Part shown: one piece after another, positions 50,548-61,674 of the stretch
How positions within the stretch are numbered: the stretch's first letter is position 1
Layout of the letters: each line of letters begins with the position of its first letter
Source: Halomonas faecis
GTDB lineage: Bacteria; Pseudomonadota; Gammaproteobacteria; Pseudomonadales; Halomonadaceae
Length of the DNA: 64,000 nucleotides
Assembly (NCBI RefSeq): GCF_010993975.1
Contig: NZ_JAACZO010000005.1
Span: 1-64,000 of the forward strand
Reading direction: 5' to 3'
Position numbers and translations under genes: made by a program
Notes under the pieces: generated by a model
Told to the model about the DNA's origin: nothing
The model's database searches: none
What the model saw: only the letters and a program-made list of their open reading frames with translations

Positions 50548-52241
50548 AACCCGCCTCCGCCATTCGCCTGCGCGACCTGCTGCGCCTGCGCCGTGGCGGC
50601 TGGGCGCTGGCCTTCGTCATCGGTGCCGCCACCCTGCTGGCCGTGGTGGCCCTGCTGGCCATCTCCGGTTGGTTCATCACCGCCGCCGCAGCGGCCGGGG
50701 TGGCCTCCGTGGCCCTGCTGGGCTTCGACTACTTCCGCCCGGCGGCACTGATCCGCCTGTGCGCCATCGTGCGTACCGCCGGGCGTTACGGCGAGCGTCT
50801 GGCCTCGCACCACGCTGCCCTGGGGCTGCTCAAGGATCTGCGCTGTCGGCTCTTCGACGCCCTGGGGCGCCGAACCCCCGGCGCTGCCCAGGCCTCGACC
50901 GGCAGTGCGGCGACCATGCACCGCCTGGTCACCGATATCGACCAGCTCGACCGCTTCGTGCTCAGCGCCCTGCTGCCCTGGGGCTGGGCGGGGCTGCTGG
51001 CGCTCGTGGTGATGGGGATGCTGGCCTGGCTCGATCCGACCCTGCTGCTGGCGGCGCTGCCCGGGCTGCTGCTGGCCTGGCTGGGACTGCCGCTGTTGAC
51101 CCTCTGGCAGGGAAGCCGGCTGGCACGGCGCGACGCCGAGCTCGGGGAGGCGCGTCGCGAGGCGCTGGTGGAGCCCCTGGCGGCGATCACCCCGCTGCTG
51201 CTGTGGGGGCGCTGGGGTGACGTCCACCGCCGCGTGGCGGAGCACGACCGGCGCTGTCTCGACCACCAGGAGCGTCAGCAGCGGCTGGCCAGCCGGGTGG
51301 GGGCCCTGCAGCAGGTGGCGCTGGGGGGAGCCATCGTCGCCGTGCTGTGGTGGGGCGTGCCGCTGCTGTCGGAGTCGGGACTCTCGGTGGCCCTGCTGCT
51401 GGCGGCAGTGCTGGTGCTGCTCGGCCTGGGCGAGATCCTCGCCCCCCTGGCGGGAAGCTTCGTCTCCCTCGGCGCCAGCCTTGCCGCCAGGGATCGTCTC
51501 AACGCCCTGGTGGCCGAGCCGCCCGGTGTGCCGGAATCGCCGACGGCCGTGGCCGGGACCGGGCCCCCCTCACCACCCTGGTCCCTCGAGCTTGACGGCA
51601 TCGGTGCTCGGATCCCCGGGGCGCTGAACGGCCCCGAAGGCATCGACCTGGTGCTCGGTGCCGGCGAGGCGCTCTGCCTGCGCGGTCCCTCCGGGTGCGG
51701 CAAGTCGACCCTGCTGCAGGTGCTGGCCGGCGAGCTCGCCCCCTCGGCCGGGAAGTGTCGGCTCAACGGCCGAGGGCTGAACGAGTGGCGCTTGAACGAG
51801 GTGATCGGCTACCTGCCCCAGCAGTGGGACCTGTTCGATATGAGCCTGGCCGCCAACCTGCGCCTGGGCGACGCCGAGGCCGGCGACGAGGCGCTATGGC
51901 AGATGCTCGACGAGTTGGCACTGGGGGAGTGGGCGCGCCGTCTGCCTCAGGGGCTGGCCACGCCACTGGGGGAGTACGGCGCGGCGGTCTCCGGCGGCCA
52001 GGCGCGACGCATCGCCCTGGCCCGACTGCTGCTGGCAAGGAGGCCCATCCTGCTGCTCGATGAGCCCCTAGTCGGGTTGGATGCGGTGTGCCGCGAGCGG
52101 GTGCTGGCGACCGTACGGCGCCGCCAGGGCGACGGGATCCTGGTGGTGGTGTCGCACGTCCCGCTGGACCTGCCTGGCCTGCGGCTTCGCGAGCTGTGGC
52201 TGTCAGCTGAGGGTCGACCAGTGGAGGCAGCTGCTGGATAG
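50535..52241 (+). CDS. cydC: ABC exporter for cytochrome bd assembly, CydC subunit
   Basis: CydC (568 aa) is the partner of CydD. The membrane domain begins LRDLLRLRRGGWALAFVIG with LLAISGWFITAAAAAG, typical of CydC; the ATPase has Walker A GPSGCGKSTLLQVLAG, signature AVSGGQARRIALARLLL and Walker B ILLLDEPLVGLD. The ATG at 50535 overlaps the end of cydD. The gene ends the operon and converges on the ferredoxin gene 40 bp away. No hairpin with a T-run is seen there. Confidence 0.93.
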   Translation: MPELKPASAIRLRDLLRLRRGGWALAFVIGAATLLAVVALLAISGWFITAAAAAGVASVALLGFDYFRPAALIRLCAIVRTAGRYGERLASHHAALGLLKDLRCRLFDALGRRTPGAAQASTGSAATMHRLVTDIDQLDRFVLSALLPWGWAGLLALVVMGMLAWLDPTLLLAALPGLLLAWLGLPLLTLWQGSRLARRDAELGEARREALVEPLAAITPLLLWGRWGDVHRRVAEHDRRCLDHQERQQRLASRVGALQQVALGGAIVAVLWWGVPLLSESGLSVALLLAAVLVLLGLGEILAPLAGSFVSLGASLAARDRLNALVAEPPGVPESPTAVAGTGPPSPPWSLELDGIGARIPGALNGPEGIDLVLGAGEALCLRGPSGCGKSTLLQVLAGELAPSAGKCRLNGRGLNEWRLNEVIGYLPQQWDLFDMSLAANLRLGDAEAGDEALWQMLDELALGEWARRLPQGLATPLGEYGAAVSGGQARRIALARLLLARRPILLLDEPLVGLDAVCRERVLATVRRRQGDGILVVVSHVPLDLPGLRLRELWLSAEGRPVEAAAG

Positions 52242-52281
52242 CTAGGGGTGTCAGCCCCTCCCTCGAGGCGGATGGCTAGCG

Positions 52282-55012
<2,731 letters not shown>

Positions 55013-55137
55013 GCCGCTTTCCTCGTGTGCTGTTCGTGCGAGTCGCTATTATGAGTATGGGATGGGCGATCATAGCACCCGGTTTGCCATGGCGTCATGG
55101 GCTTGGCAGGCTCGGGGGTTGGTCCTCGAATATAAAA

Positions 55138-55147
55138 CAAACGTTTG
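55138..55147. promoter_or_regulatory. Palindromic operator-like site CAAACGTTTG
   Basis: A perfect 10-bp palindrome lies in the fabY / TrmB-like divergent region and overlaps the -35 element of the rightward promoter. TetR-family regulators of fatty acid genes such as PsrA use operators with GTTTG/CAAAC half-sites. The link to such a regulator is by memory of the motif and by the fabY context, not tested. Confidence 0.45.
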
Positions 55148-55173
55148 AAAAAGTGTCCCGGCTGGGGTATCCT
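55145..55173 (+). promoter_or_regulatory. Predicted rightward sigma-70 promoter
   Basis: TTGAAA (55145-55150) and TATCCT (55168-55173) are 17 bp apart. The predicted start is near 55180, upstream of a strong terminator (55209-55237) and then the TrmB-like gene. Confidence 0.5.
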
Positions 55174-55208
55174 GCGACGGCTGTTTGAGTCATATGAGTG
55201 GGTATCTG

Positions 55209-55237
55209 GGCGCCTCGCCATGGGGCGCCTTTTTTTG
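55209..55237 (+). terminator. Strong intrinsic terminator in the leader of the TrmB-like gene
   Basis: GGCGCC (55209-55214) pairs with GGCGCC (55224-55229), followed directly by a run of eight T residues (55230-55237). It is on the + strand between a predicted promoter at 55145 and the gene at 55361. Nothing coding precedes it on this strand, so it would yield a very short RNA or act as an attenuator. Confidence 0.7.
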
Positions 55238-55360
55238 CGACGGGTTTTGGCGACGGGGGCCACCCCATGCCGCGTTGGCCATGCGATGCCGGCGGGCCGC
55301 CTCGCGGATGGCACCGGGACTGGTAGAATGGTCGGCCGCTAGTGTCGACGAGGGAGTCCC

Positions 55361-56050
55361 ATGCAGGCCGCGTCCCGCACCATCACTTCCAATCAGGCCG
55401 GGCCGCACGAGGACCTGGCGCGCCGCGTGGCCAGGGCGCTGGCCCACCCACTGCGCAAGCCGGTGGCCGAGCACACCCGCGAGGCGTTTGCCCAGGCTCA
55501 TGCCTGGCTGGCCGAGCGGCCCATGCCGCTGATTCTCGATGCCGGCTGTGGCGTGGGGCTCTCCACACGTCGCCTCGCCGGGCGCTTTGGCGACCATGCG
55601 GTGATCGGCGTGGACCGCAGTGCCCATCGGCTGGGACGCAACCATGGTGCGTTACCCGACAATGCGCTCCTGGTGCGTGCCGATCTGGTGGATTTCTGGC
55701 GCCTGGCGCTGGCGGCGGGCTGGCAGCCGGCACGCCACTACCTGCTCTACCCGAACCCCTACCCCAAGGCGGCACATCTCAAGATGCGCTGGCATGGTCA
55801 CCCGGTGTTCCCGACGATCGTGGCGCTGGGAGGGCGTCTGGAACTGCGTTCCAACTGGCGTCTCTACGTGGAGGAGTTCTCCCTGGCACTGGGGCAGGTT
55901 AGCGGAATGACGGCTGCCGTCGAACCCTTTCAGCCGGCGGCGAGCGGTGAGCCGCTAACGCCTTTCGAGGCCAAGTACCATGCCAGTGGCCAGTCGCTGT
56001 GGCGACTGGTCGTCGATCTGCCGTACCCCCTGGCTCACGAAGCCCGCTGA
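55361..56050 (+). CDS. TrmB-like SAM-dependent methyltransferase
   Basis: The 229-aa protein has a class I methyltransferase domain: LILDAGCGVGLSTRRLA (motif I, near 57), AVIGVDRSAHRLGRN (motif II), and a region like that of tRNA m7G46 methyltransferase TrmB. However, where TrmB has FPDPW-H/P-K followed by basic residues, this protein has LYPNPYPKAAHLKMRW. The catalytic Asp of PDPW is Asn. It could therefore be a diverged paralogue with another substrate. The ATG at 55361 follows GAGGGAGTCCC. It is followed at 13 bp by the SMR gene. Confidence 0.72.
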   Translation: MQAASRTITSNQAGPHEDLARRVARALAHPLRKPVAEHTREAFAQAHAWLAERPMPLILDAGCGVGLSTRRLAGRFGDHAVIGVDRSAHRLGRNHGALPDNALLVRADLVDFWRLALAAGWQPARHYLLYPNPYPKAAHLKMRWHGHPVFPTIVALGGRLELRSNWRLYVEEFSLALGQVSGMTAAVEPFQPAASGEPLTPFEAKYHASGQSLWRLVVDLPYPLAHEAR

Positions 56051-56063
56051 CAATGGAGAGATG

Positions 56064-56399
56064 ATGGTGATCACCTATTTTTACCTGGCCCTGGCGATCG
56101 CTGCCGAAGTGATCGGCACCAGCGCGCTCAAGGCCTCTGAGGGCTTTACTCGCCCCTGGCCGAGCGTGGTCGTGGTGGTCGGTTACGGCCTGGCCTTCTT
56201 TCTGCTCAGCTTGGTGCTACGCAGCCTGCCGGTGGGTATCGCTTATGCCATCTGGGCGGGGTTGGGCATCGTACTGGTGACCGTTGCCGGGGTGGTGATC
56301 TATGGCGAGACGCCGGACCTGCCGGCAGTGGCGGGAATCGCCATGATCGTTGGCGGAGTGGTGGTGATTCAGCTCTTTTCCAAGGTGGCCGCGCATTGA
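56064..56399 (+). CDS. Small multidrug resistance (SMR) family exporter
   Basis: The 111-aa protein has four membrane helices and matches the EmrE/QacE branch: YLALAIAAEVIGTSALKASEGFT-type start with the essential glutamate in AIAAEVIGT (E13), then SLVLRSLPVGIAYAIWAGLGIV. It would export cationic compounds in exchange for protons, working as an antiparallel dimer. The start is ambiguous: ATG 56061, ATG 56064 or GTG 56067; 56064 is best spaced from GGAGAG. It may be co-transcribed with the TrmB-like gene and dacB. Confidence 0.88.
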   Translation: MVITYFYLALAIAAEVIGTSALKASEGFTRPWPSVVVVVGYGLAFFLLSLVLRSLPVGIAYAIWAGLGIVLVTVAGVVIYGETPDLPAVAGIAMIVGGVVVIQLFSKVAAH

Positions 56400-56440
56400 T
56401 GTGCGCCGCGTCGACCGATATCCGTTCGAGGGTTTCCAAC

Positions 56441-57874
56441 ATGTTTTGCCGCGTCCTGCTTGCGTTGTTGCTGCTCTGCTTGCCGCTGGCGGCTCCGGCA
56501 GCGGGCTTCACGGAACTCGGCCGGCTTGCCGAGCGTGGTTTTCTGATCGGGGCCGAGGCGCGCCTGCTCGGCAGCAATGAAGTGCTGGGCAGTCTCGCAC
56601 CGGAGCGCCAGCTGTCGCCGGCATCGGTGTCCAAGATCTACTTGGCCGCGGCGGCGCTGGATCGCTGGGAGCCGCAGCACCGTTTCACCACGCGCCTGAT
56701 CAGCGAGGCCGAGCTGGATGCCGAGGGAACGCTGCAGGGCGATCTGGTGTTCGAAGGCAGCGGCGACCCGGGGCTTGCCACGGAGGACCTGTGGCGCCTG
56801 GCCCAGCGGCTCCATCAGCGTGGCGTGCGCGAGGTGAGCGGACGACTGGTAGTCAGCCAGTGGCGTTTCGGGCCCGTGGCTTGCCTCACCACGGACCGCT
56901 GCGAGGCGCGTGAGCGCGTGGCCAATACCTACAGCGCGCTGCTCTCGTCGGTGGGCATCAACCATGGCAACTGGTGCGTCAGCGTGGCGCCGGGAGGCGA
57001 AGCCCAGGCGCCGGCCCGGGTGACCCACTGCGACGGCCAGGCATCCATCGTCACGGTCGACAACCAGGTCATCACGCTGGCCGCCGGCGGGACGACGGCG
57101 CTCGATGCCGAGCGGGTCACCCGCGACGGCGAGGATGTGATGGTGCTGCGCGGCACCATCGCCGGGGATGCCGCCGCCCGTGATGTCTACCGCACCAGCG
57201 GAGACCCTGCGGAACAGACCGCGCAAACTCTGGCGGCGATGCTCGATCAGGTCGGCATCGCCGTGCAGGGCGTTCATGCCACCACCATCGAACCGCCTTC
57301 GTCCGTGGCCGATACCCTGGCGGCCGTGGAGGGGCGGCCACTGCAGGCGTTGCTGCTCGATACCCTGCACTACTCCAACAACTTCATGGCCGATATGCTG
57401 ACGCTGGGGCTCGCCGATACGCCGCGCCCCACGCTGCTCGACGGCGCCGCGGCCATTGAGCATTTCGTGGCGGGGATTCCCGACCATGGGCCACTGGACC
57501 TGCGTAGCGGCAGCGGCCTGACCCCCGAGAGCCGCACGTCGGCCCGCGGTGTCAACGCGCTGCTCGCCAGTCTTTTCCATCGCCCATCGCTGTTTCCGGC
57601 TTTCGTGGGGAGCCTGCAGACGCCCAGTAACGGCGTGATGCGCTTTCTGCGCCGAGGCTCGCCGACCTTCCAGAACCGTGTGATGCTCAAGACCGGTACG
57701 CTCAACCAGCCGGTGGCGGTACGTGCCGTGGCAGGGTATTTTCGCACCCGCACGGGTCGCTGGGGGGTGTTCAGCGCCTTCGTCAACGGCACGGCGACCA
57801 CGCCTTGGCTCAATTGGACCCAGGTGCTGGATCCGCTGACCGAGGATATCGAACGCATGATCGAGGCCAACTGA
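56441..57874 (+). CDS. dacB: D-alanyl-D-alanine carboxypeptidase/endopeptidase (PBP4 type)
   Basis: The 477-aa S13 family protein has a signal peptide (RVLLALLLLCLPLAAPAAG) and the penicillin-binding motifs S-x-x-K in SPASVSKIYLAAAALD, S-x-N in YSNNFMADML and K-T-G in LKTGTLNQP. It trims and cleaves cross-linked peptidoglycan in the periplasm. The ATG at 56441 is preferred since it starts the signal peptide and has GAGGG eight bases before it; the frame is open to 56396, overlapping the SMR stop. Confidence 0.9.
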   Translation: MFCRVLLALLLLCLPLAAPAAGFTELGRLAERGFLIGAEARLLGSNEVLGSLAPERQLSPASVSKIYLAAAALDRWEPQHRFTTRLISEAELDAEGTLQGDLVFEGSGDPGLATEDLWRLAQRLHQRGVREVSGRLVVSQWRFGPVACLTTDRCEARERVANTYSALLSSVGINHGNWCVSVAPGGEAQAPARVTHCDGQASIVTVDNQVITLAAGGTTALDAERVTRDGEDVMVLRGTIAGDAAARDVYRTSGDPAEQTAQTLAAMLDQVGIAVQGVHATTIEPPSSVADTLAAVEGRPLQALLLDTLHYSNNFMADMLTLGLADTPRPTLLDGAAAIEHFVAGIPDHGPLDLRSGSGLTPESRTSARGVNALLASLFHRPSLFPAFVGSLQTPSNGVMRFLRRGSPTFQNRVMLKTGTLNQPVAVRAVAGYFRTRTGRWGVFSAFVNGTATTPWLNWTQVLDPLTEDIERMIEAN

Positions 57875-57887
57875 GAAGGATGCTCCC

Positions 57888-58259
57888 ATGAAGCCCGCAC
57901 ACACCGGCTGGCGCCATCTGGTCCACTCCACCCGCTATTCCCTCAAGGGGCTGTACGCCGCCTTCTGCCACGAGTCGGCCTTTCGCCAGGAACTGCTGAT
58001 CTGCGTACTGTTGATGCCGTTGGCGCTGTGGCTCGGCCAGGGGCCGCTGGAGTGGGTGCTGCTGATCGGCAGCTGTCTGCTGGTGCTCATCGTAGAACTC
58101 GTCAACAGTGCCATCGAGAGCGTGGTCGATCGGATCGGTAGCGAGCCCCACGAGCTCTCGGGGCGAGCCAAGGATCTCGGCTCGGCGGCGGTCATGCTGA
58201 CGCTGCTGTTGGCGGCGCTCACCTGGGGACTGTTGGGCTGGGAAGCGCTGTTTGGCTAG
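57888..58259 (+). CDS. dgkA: Diacylglycerol kinase
   Basis: DgkA (123 aa) is the small trimeric membrane kinase that phosphorylates diacylglycerol released when membrane-derived oligosaccharides or lipid A are modified. Three membrane helices are seen, with the active-site motif VELVNSAIESVVDRIG (catalytic and metal-binding glutamates) and N-terminal YSLKGLYAAFCHESAFRQEL. The ATG at 57888 follows GAAGGATGCTCCC. It lies 13 bp after dacB and is probably co-transcribed. Confidence 0.94.
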   Translation: MKPAHTGWRHLVHSTRYSLKGLYAAFCHESAFRQELLICVLLMPLALWLGQGPLEWVLLIGSCLLVLIVELVNSAIESVVDRIGSEPHELSGRAKDLGSAAVMLTLLLAALTWGLLGWEALFG

Positions 58260-58340
58260 CCTGCACCGCGTCCATGGGTGCCGTTGTCCGGCCGCCTTGG
58301 TTATGCTGGGGGTATTCGAGATGCAACGAGCGAGCCCCTC

Positions 58341-61316
58341 ATGGCCCTGTCCGACGATTTTCTGCCGTGTGACGATGTACCCGCTGCACTAAAGCCGGCC
58401 CTTGGCAAGGCATGGCAGCGCCTTGCCGAGAGTCTTGCCGAGGCCGATAACGTCGCCGAGATGACCGGTCAGGAGATCCCCTCCGAAAGCTGGGATGCGC
58501 TGGCCGACAGCCGTCGTCGCCAACTGGCGCATGTGCTCGCCATCTCACCGTTCGCCGCCGAGACGCTGGTGCGCCATCCTGACTGGCTGCAGCATCTGGA
58601 TGCCAGCGGTGAGCTCGATGCGGCCCTGGCGCCGGATGCCCTCGGCGACATGCTCGCGGAGCGCCTGGAGAGCGTCGCGGACGAGGAAGCACTGCATGCC
58701 GCCCTGCGTCGCTTTCGCCAGGCACGCATGCTGGGCATCGTGTGGCGCGACCTGACCCGCCCGCCGGGCATCGACATGTGGGCCACGGCGGAAGCCGTTT
58801 CGCGGCTCGCGGAGGCCTGCCTGGAGGGAGCGCTGAGCTGGCTGGAAGCGCACTTCGCGCCACGCTGGGGACATCCGGCTCCCCGCAGCGACGGCAGCGA
58901 ACAGCGCCTGGTGGTGCTCGGCATGGGCAAGCTGGGCGCCGGCGAACTCAACCTCTCCTCGGACATCGACCTGATCTTCGCCTTTCCCGAGAAGGGCGAG
59001 ACGCAGGGCGGACGCAAGTCGCTCGACCATCAGGAGTACTTCACCAAGCTGGGCCAGCGGCTGATCGGCGCCCTGGATGCGGTGACCGCCGACGGTTTCG
59101 CGTTCCGCGTCGACATGCGCCTGCGCCCGCTGGGAGACGGCGGGCCCCTGGTGGGCAGTTTCGCCTCGCTTGCCAGCTACTATCAGGATCAGGGGCGGGA
59201 GTGGGAGCGCTACGCCCTGCTCAAGGCGCGCCCCGTGGCCGGCGACCGCGAGGCGGGCCGCGAGCTGCTCGCCAATCTGCGCCCGTTCGTCTATCGCAAG
59301 TACCTCGACTTCGGCGCCATCGAATCGCTGCGCGAGATGAAGGCGCTGATCAACCGCGAGGTGAAGCGTCGTGGCATGCAGGCCAACATCAAGCTCGGTC
59401 GAGGCGGCATTCGCGAAGTGGAATTCGTGGTACAGGCGTTCCAACTGATTCGCGGTGGCCGCGACACCGAGCTTCAGGTCACCTCGCTGAAGACGGCGCT
59501 GGCAAGGCTGCCCGAGCTCGGCCTGCTGCCCGCCGAGGTGGTCGACGAGATCGCGCCCGACTACGTCTTCTTGCGCGACCTGGAGCACGTCCTTCAGGCC
59601 CTGGAGGATCGCCAGACCCAGAGTCTGCCCGACGACGACCGGGACCGCGAGCGGGTTGCCCTGGCACTGGGCATGGAGGACTGGCCGGCGGTCATGGCGT
59701 GTCTCGACGAGGTGCGTACCCGCGTGCGCCGGCACTTCGACGCGGTGATCGCCGACCCGGAAGCGGAGCTCGAAGAGGGTGGCGAAGCGCAGCCCGAGGC
59801 AGCGGCCTCTCTCGACGACTGGCGAGCGCTGTGGCACGGCGAGTTCGATGACGACGAGGCCCGGGAGCGGCTCGTCGAAGCGGGGTTCAGCGATCCGGAG
59901 ACGACCTATCGGCGCTTGGTCACCCTGCGCCAGTCGCGTCACGTTCAGACCATGCAGCGTATCGGCTTCGAGCGCCTCGAGGCGCTGCTGCCGCTGCTGC
60001 TCGATGCCGCGGCGGCGAGCGAAGCGCCGGACACGGCGCTGGAACGCGTGCTGCCGCTGGTCGAGTCGGTACTGCGTCGCACCGCCTACCTGGCCCTGCT
60101 GCGTGAGAATCCGGATGCCCTGAGTCACCTGATGCACCTGTGCGGGGCGAGTCCGTGGATCGCCGAGCAGCTGGCACGTCATCCGCAACTGCTCGACGAA
60201 CTGCTCACCCCGGAGACCCTCTATACGCCGGCCGACAAGACGCGTCTCGCCGACGAGCTACGCCAGGCCCTGGGGCGCATTCCCGAAGACGACGAAGAGG
60301 CACAGCTCGAGGCGCTGCGCGTGTTCAAGCACGCCCACGTGCTGCGCGTGGCGGCCTCCGATATCGCCGGTACGCGCCACCTGATGAAGGTCAGCGACTA
60401 TCTCACCTACATTGCCGAAGTCCTGCTCGATGCCGTGCTGGCCATGGCCTGGAAGCACCTGACCCGCAAGCATGGCCATCCGCTGAGGAGTGACGGCAGC
60501 CGGGCCGGGGCCGAGCCGGAGTTCCTGGTCATCGGCTACGGCAAGCTGGGTGGCATCGAGCTTGGCTACGGTTCTGACCTCGACCTGGTGTTCATCCACG
60601 ATGCCGATTCCGGCAGCAGTACCGATGGGCCGCGGCCTCTGGATACGCCGGTGTTCTTCACGCGTCTCGGCCAGCGCATCATCCATCTGCTCACCGCGGT
60701 GACGCCGGCCGGCACCCTCTACGAGGTGGACATGCGCCTGCGTCCCTCCGGCAACTCGGGGCTGCTGGTCACCTCGTTGCAAGCCTTCGCCGAGTACCAG
60801 CGTCATCAGGCCTGGACCTGGGAGCACCAGGCGCTGGTACGCGCACGGGTGGTGGCCGGGAATGCCGATCTGGCACGTGCCTTCGAGGCGGTGCGCAGCG
60901 AAATCCTGGGTCGCGAGCGCGACATCCAGGCGCTGCGCGAAGAGGTAGCGAAGATGCGCCACAAGATGCGCGAGCATCTGGGCAGCAAGGGCGGCGACGA
61001 CGGTTTCGACCTCAAACAGGACCCGGGCGGCATGGTCGATATCGAGTTCCTGTGCCAGTTCGCGGTGCTTTCGATGAGCGCCGAGACCCTCGAGTTGCTG
61101 ACCTACAGCGATAACATGCGCATTCTGGAAACGCTGGAAGCGACCGGTCGTCTGCCGGGGCGCGACTGCCAGCGTCTGCGCGATGCCTATCTGGCCTATC
61201 GCAGCGCCGTGCACCGGGCGTCGCTGACCCGCGAGGCGGCGCGTGGCCGTGACGCCGACTTCCACGCCCACCGACGGGCCGTCAGCGAACTTTGGCAGCG
61301 GCTGATGGAACCGTAA
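58341..61316 (+). CDS. glnE: Glutamine synthetase adenylyltransferase / adenylyl-removing enzyme
   Basis: GlnE (991 aa) adds AMP to or removes it from glutamine synthetase in response to nitrogen status, controlled by PII. Two nucleotidyltransferase domains are visible: GMGKLGAGELNLSSDIDLIF near 196 (deadenylylase half) and GYGKLGGIELGYGSDLDLVF near 735 (adenylylase half). FVVQAFQLIRGGRD and MVDIEFLCQF are the paired regions following each. The ATG at 58341 starts MALSDDFLP; the frame is open 21 codons further upstream. Ribosome site weak (GAGCGAG). Confidence 0.95.
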   Translation: MALSDDFLPCDDVPAALKPALGKAWQRLAESLAEADNVAEMTGQEIPSESWDALADSRRRQLAHVLAISPFAAETLVRHPDWLQHLDASGELDAALAPDALGDMLAERLESVADEEALHAALRRFRQARMLGIVWRDLTRPPGIDMWATAEAVSRLAEACLEGALSWLEAHFAPRWGHPAPRSDGSEQRLVVLGMGKLGAGELNLSSDIDLIFAFPEKGETQGGRKSLDHQEYFTKLGQRLIGALDAVTADGFAFRVDMRLRPLGDGGPLVGSFASLASYYQDQGREWERYALLKARPVAGDREAGRELLANLRPFVYRKYLDFGAIESLREMKALINREVKRRGMQANIKLGRGGIREVEFVVQAFQLIRGGRDTELQVTSLKTALARLPELGLLPAEVVDEIAPDYVFLRDLEHVLQALEDRQTQSLPDDDRDRERVALALGMEDWPAVMACLDEVRTRVRRHFDAVIADPEAELEEGGEAQPEAAASLDDWRALWHGEFDDDEARERLVEAGFSDPETTYRRLVTLRQSRHVQTMQRIGFERLEALLPLLLDAAAASEAPDTALERVLPLVESVLRRTAYLALLRENPDALSHLMHLCGASPWIAEQLARHPQLLDELLTPETLYTPADKTRLADELRQALGRIPEDDEEAQLEALRVFKHAHVLRVAASDIAGTRHLMKVSDYLTYIAEVLLDAVLAMAWKHLTRKHGHPLRSDGSRAGAEPEFLVIGYGKLGGIELGYGSDLDLVFIHDADSGSSTDGPRPLDTPVFFTRLGQRIIHLLTAVTPAGTLYEVDMRLRPSGNSGLLVTSLQAFAEYQRHQAWTWEHQALVRARVVAGNADLARAFEAVRSEILGRERDIQALREEVAKMRHKMREHLGSKGGDDGFDLKQDPGGMVDIEFLCQFAVLSMSAETLELLTYSDNMRILETLEATGRLPGRDCQRLRDAYLAYRSAVHRASLTREAARGRDADFHAHRRAVSELWQRLMEP

Positions 61317-61354
61317 CGCCATCGCCGGCATCGGCCTCCCTCCCGAGCTTTCCG

Positions 61355-61379
61355 GCCCGCCGTTCTGGCGGGCTCTTCG
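61355..61379 (+). terminator. Terminator after glnE
   Basis: GCCCGCC (61355-61361) pairs perfectly with GGCGGGC (61367-61373) around GTTCT, followed by TCTTCG. It lies 38 bp after the glnE stop and separates it from the nap operon. The T-run is short. Confidence 0.6.
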
Positions 61380-61411
61380 ATGAAGCCTTGCCGTCGCCAG
61401 TGGCGAACAAC

Positions 61412-61439
61412 CTGACAGATGCCATTTCTTGGCTACCCT
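61412..61439 (+). promoter_or_regulatory. Predicted promoter of the nap operon
   Basis: CTGACA (61412-61417) and TACCCT (61434-61439) are 16 bp apart, predicting a start near 61446. The -10 is imperfect, as expected for a regulated promoter. No FNR-type palindrome was found next to it. Confidence 0.4.
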
Positions 61440-61443
61440 GAGA

Positions 61444-61470
61444 GCCAGTGCGACAGAATGCCGCACTGGC
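61444..61470 (+). other. Leader hairpin upstream of napE
   Basis: GCCAGTGCG (61444-61452) pairs perfectly with CGCACTGGC (61462-61470) around a 9-nt loop, ending 21 bp before the napE ATG. It would form at the very 5' end of the nap transcript if the promoter prediction is right. It could also be an operator. Confidence 0.5.
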
Positions 61471-61491
61471 CAAGGGGAAGGGGGAGTTGCC

Positions 61492-61662
61492 ATGGCTACA
61501 TCGCAGCACGACACCGAAGCCCCGGAGGTCCGCAAGAAGCGCGAACTCCGCCTGTTCCTGTTCATCGCCTTTCTGCTCTTTCCTCTGCTGGCCATCGCCG
61601 TGGTCGGCGGCTACGGCTTCGTGGTGTGGATGCTGCAGCTTTTCTTCGGCCCTCCGGCCTGA
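61492..61662 (+). CDS. napE: Periplasmic nitrate reductase component NapE
   Basis: NapE is a 56-aa single-helix inner-membrane protein of unknown exact role found at the start of nap operons in Pseudomonas and Paracoccus. Here the charged N-terminus (EAPEVRKKRELRLF) is followed by LFIAFLLFPLLAIAVVGGYGFVVWM, the typical NapE helix. The ATG at 61492 is preceded by GGGGGAG; the frame extends upstream but without a ribosome site. It is 12 bp before napF. Confidence 0.9.
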   Translation: MATSQHDTEAPEVRKKRELRLFLFIAFLLFPLLAIAVVGGYGFVVWMLQLFFGPPA

Positions 61663-61674
61663 TCGGGAGCGGGT

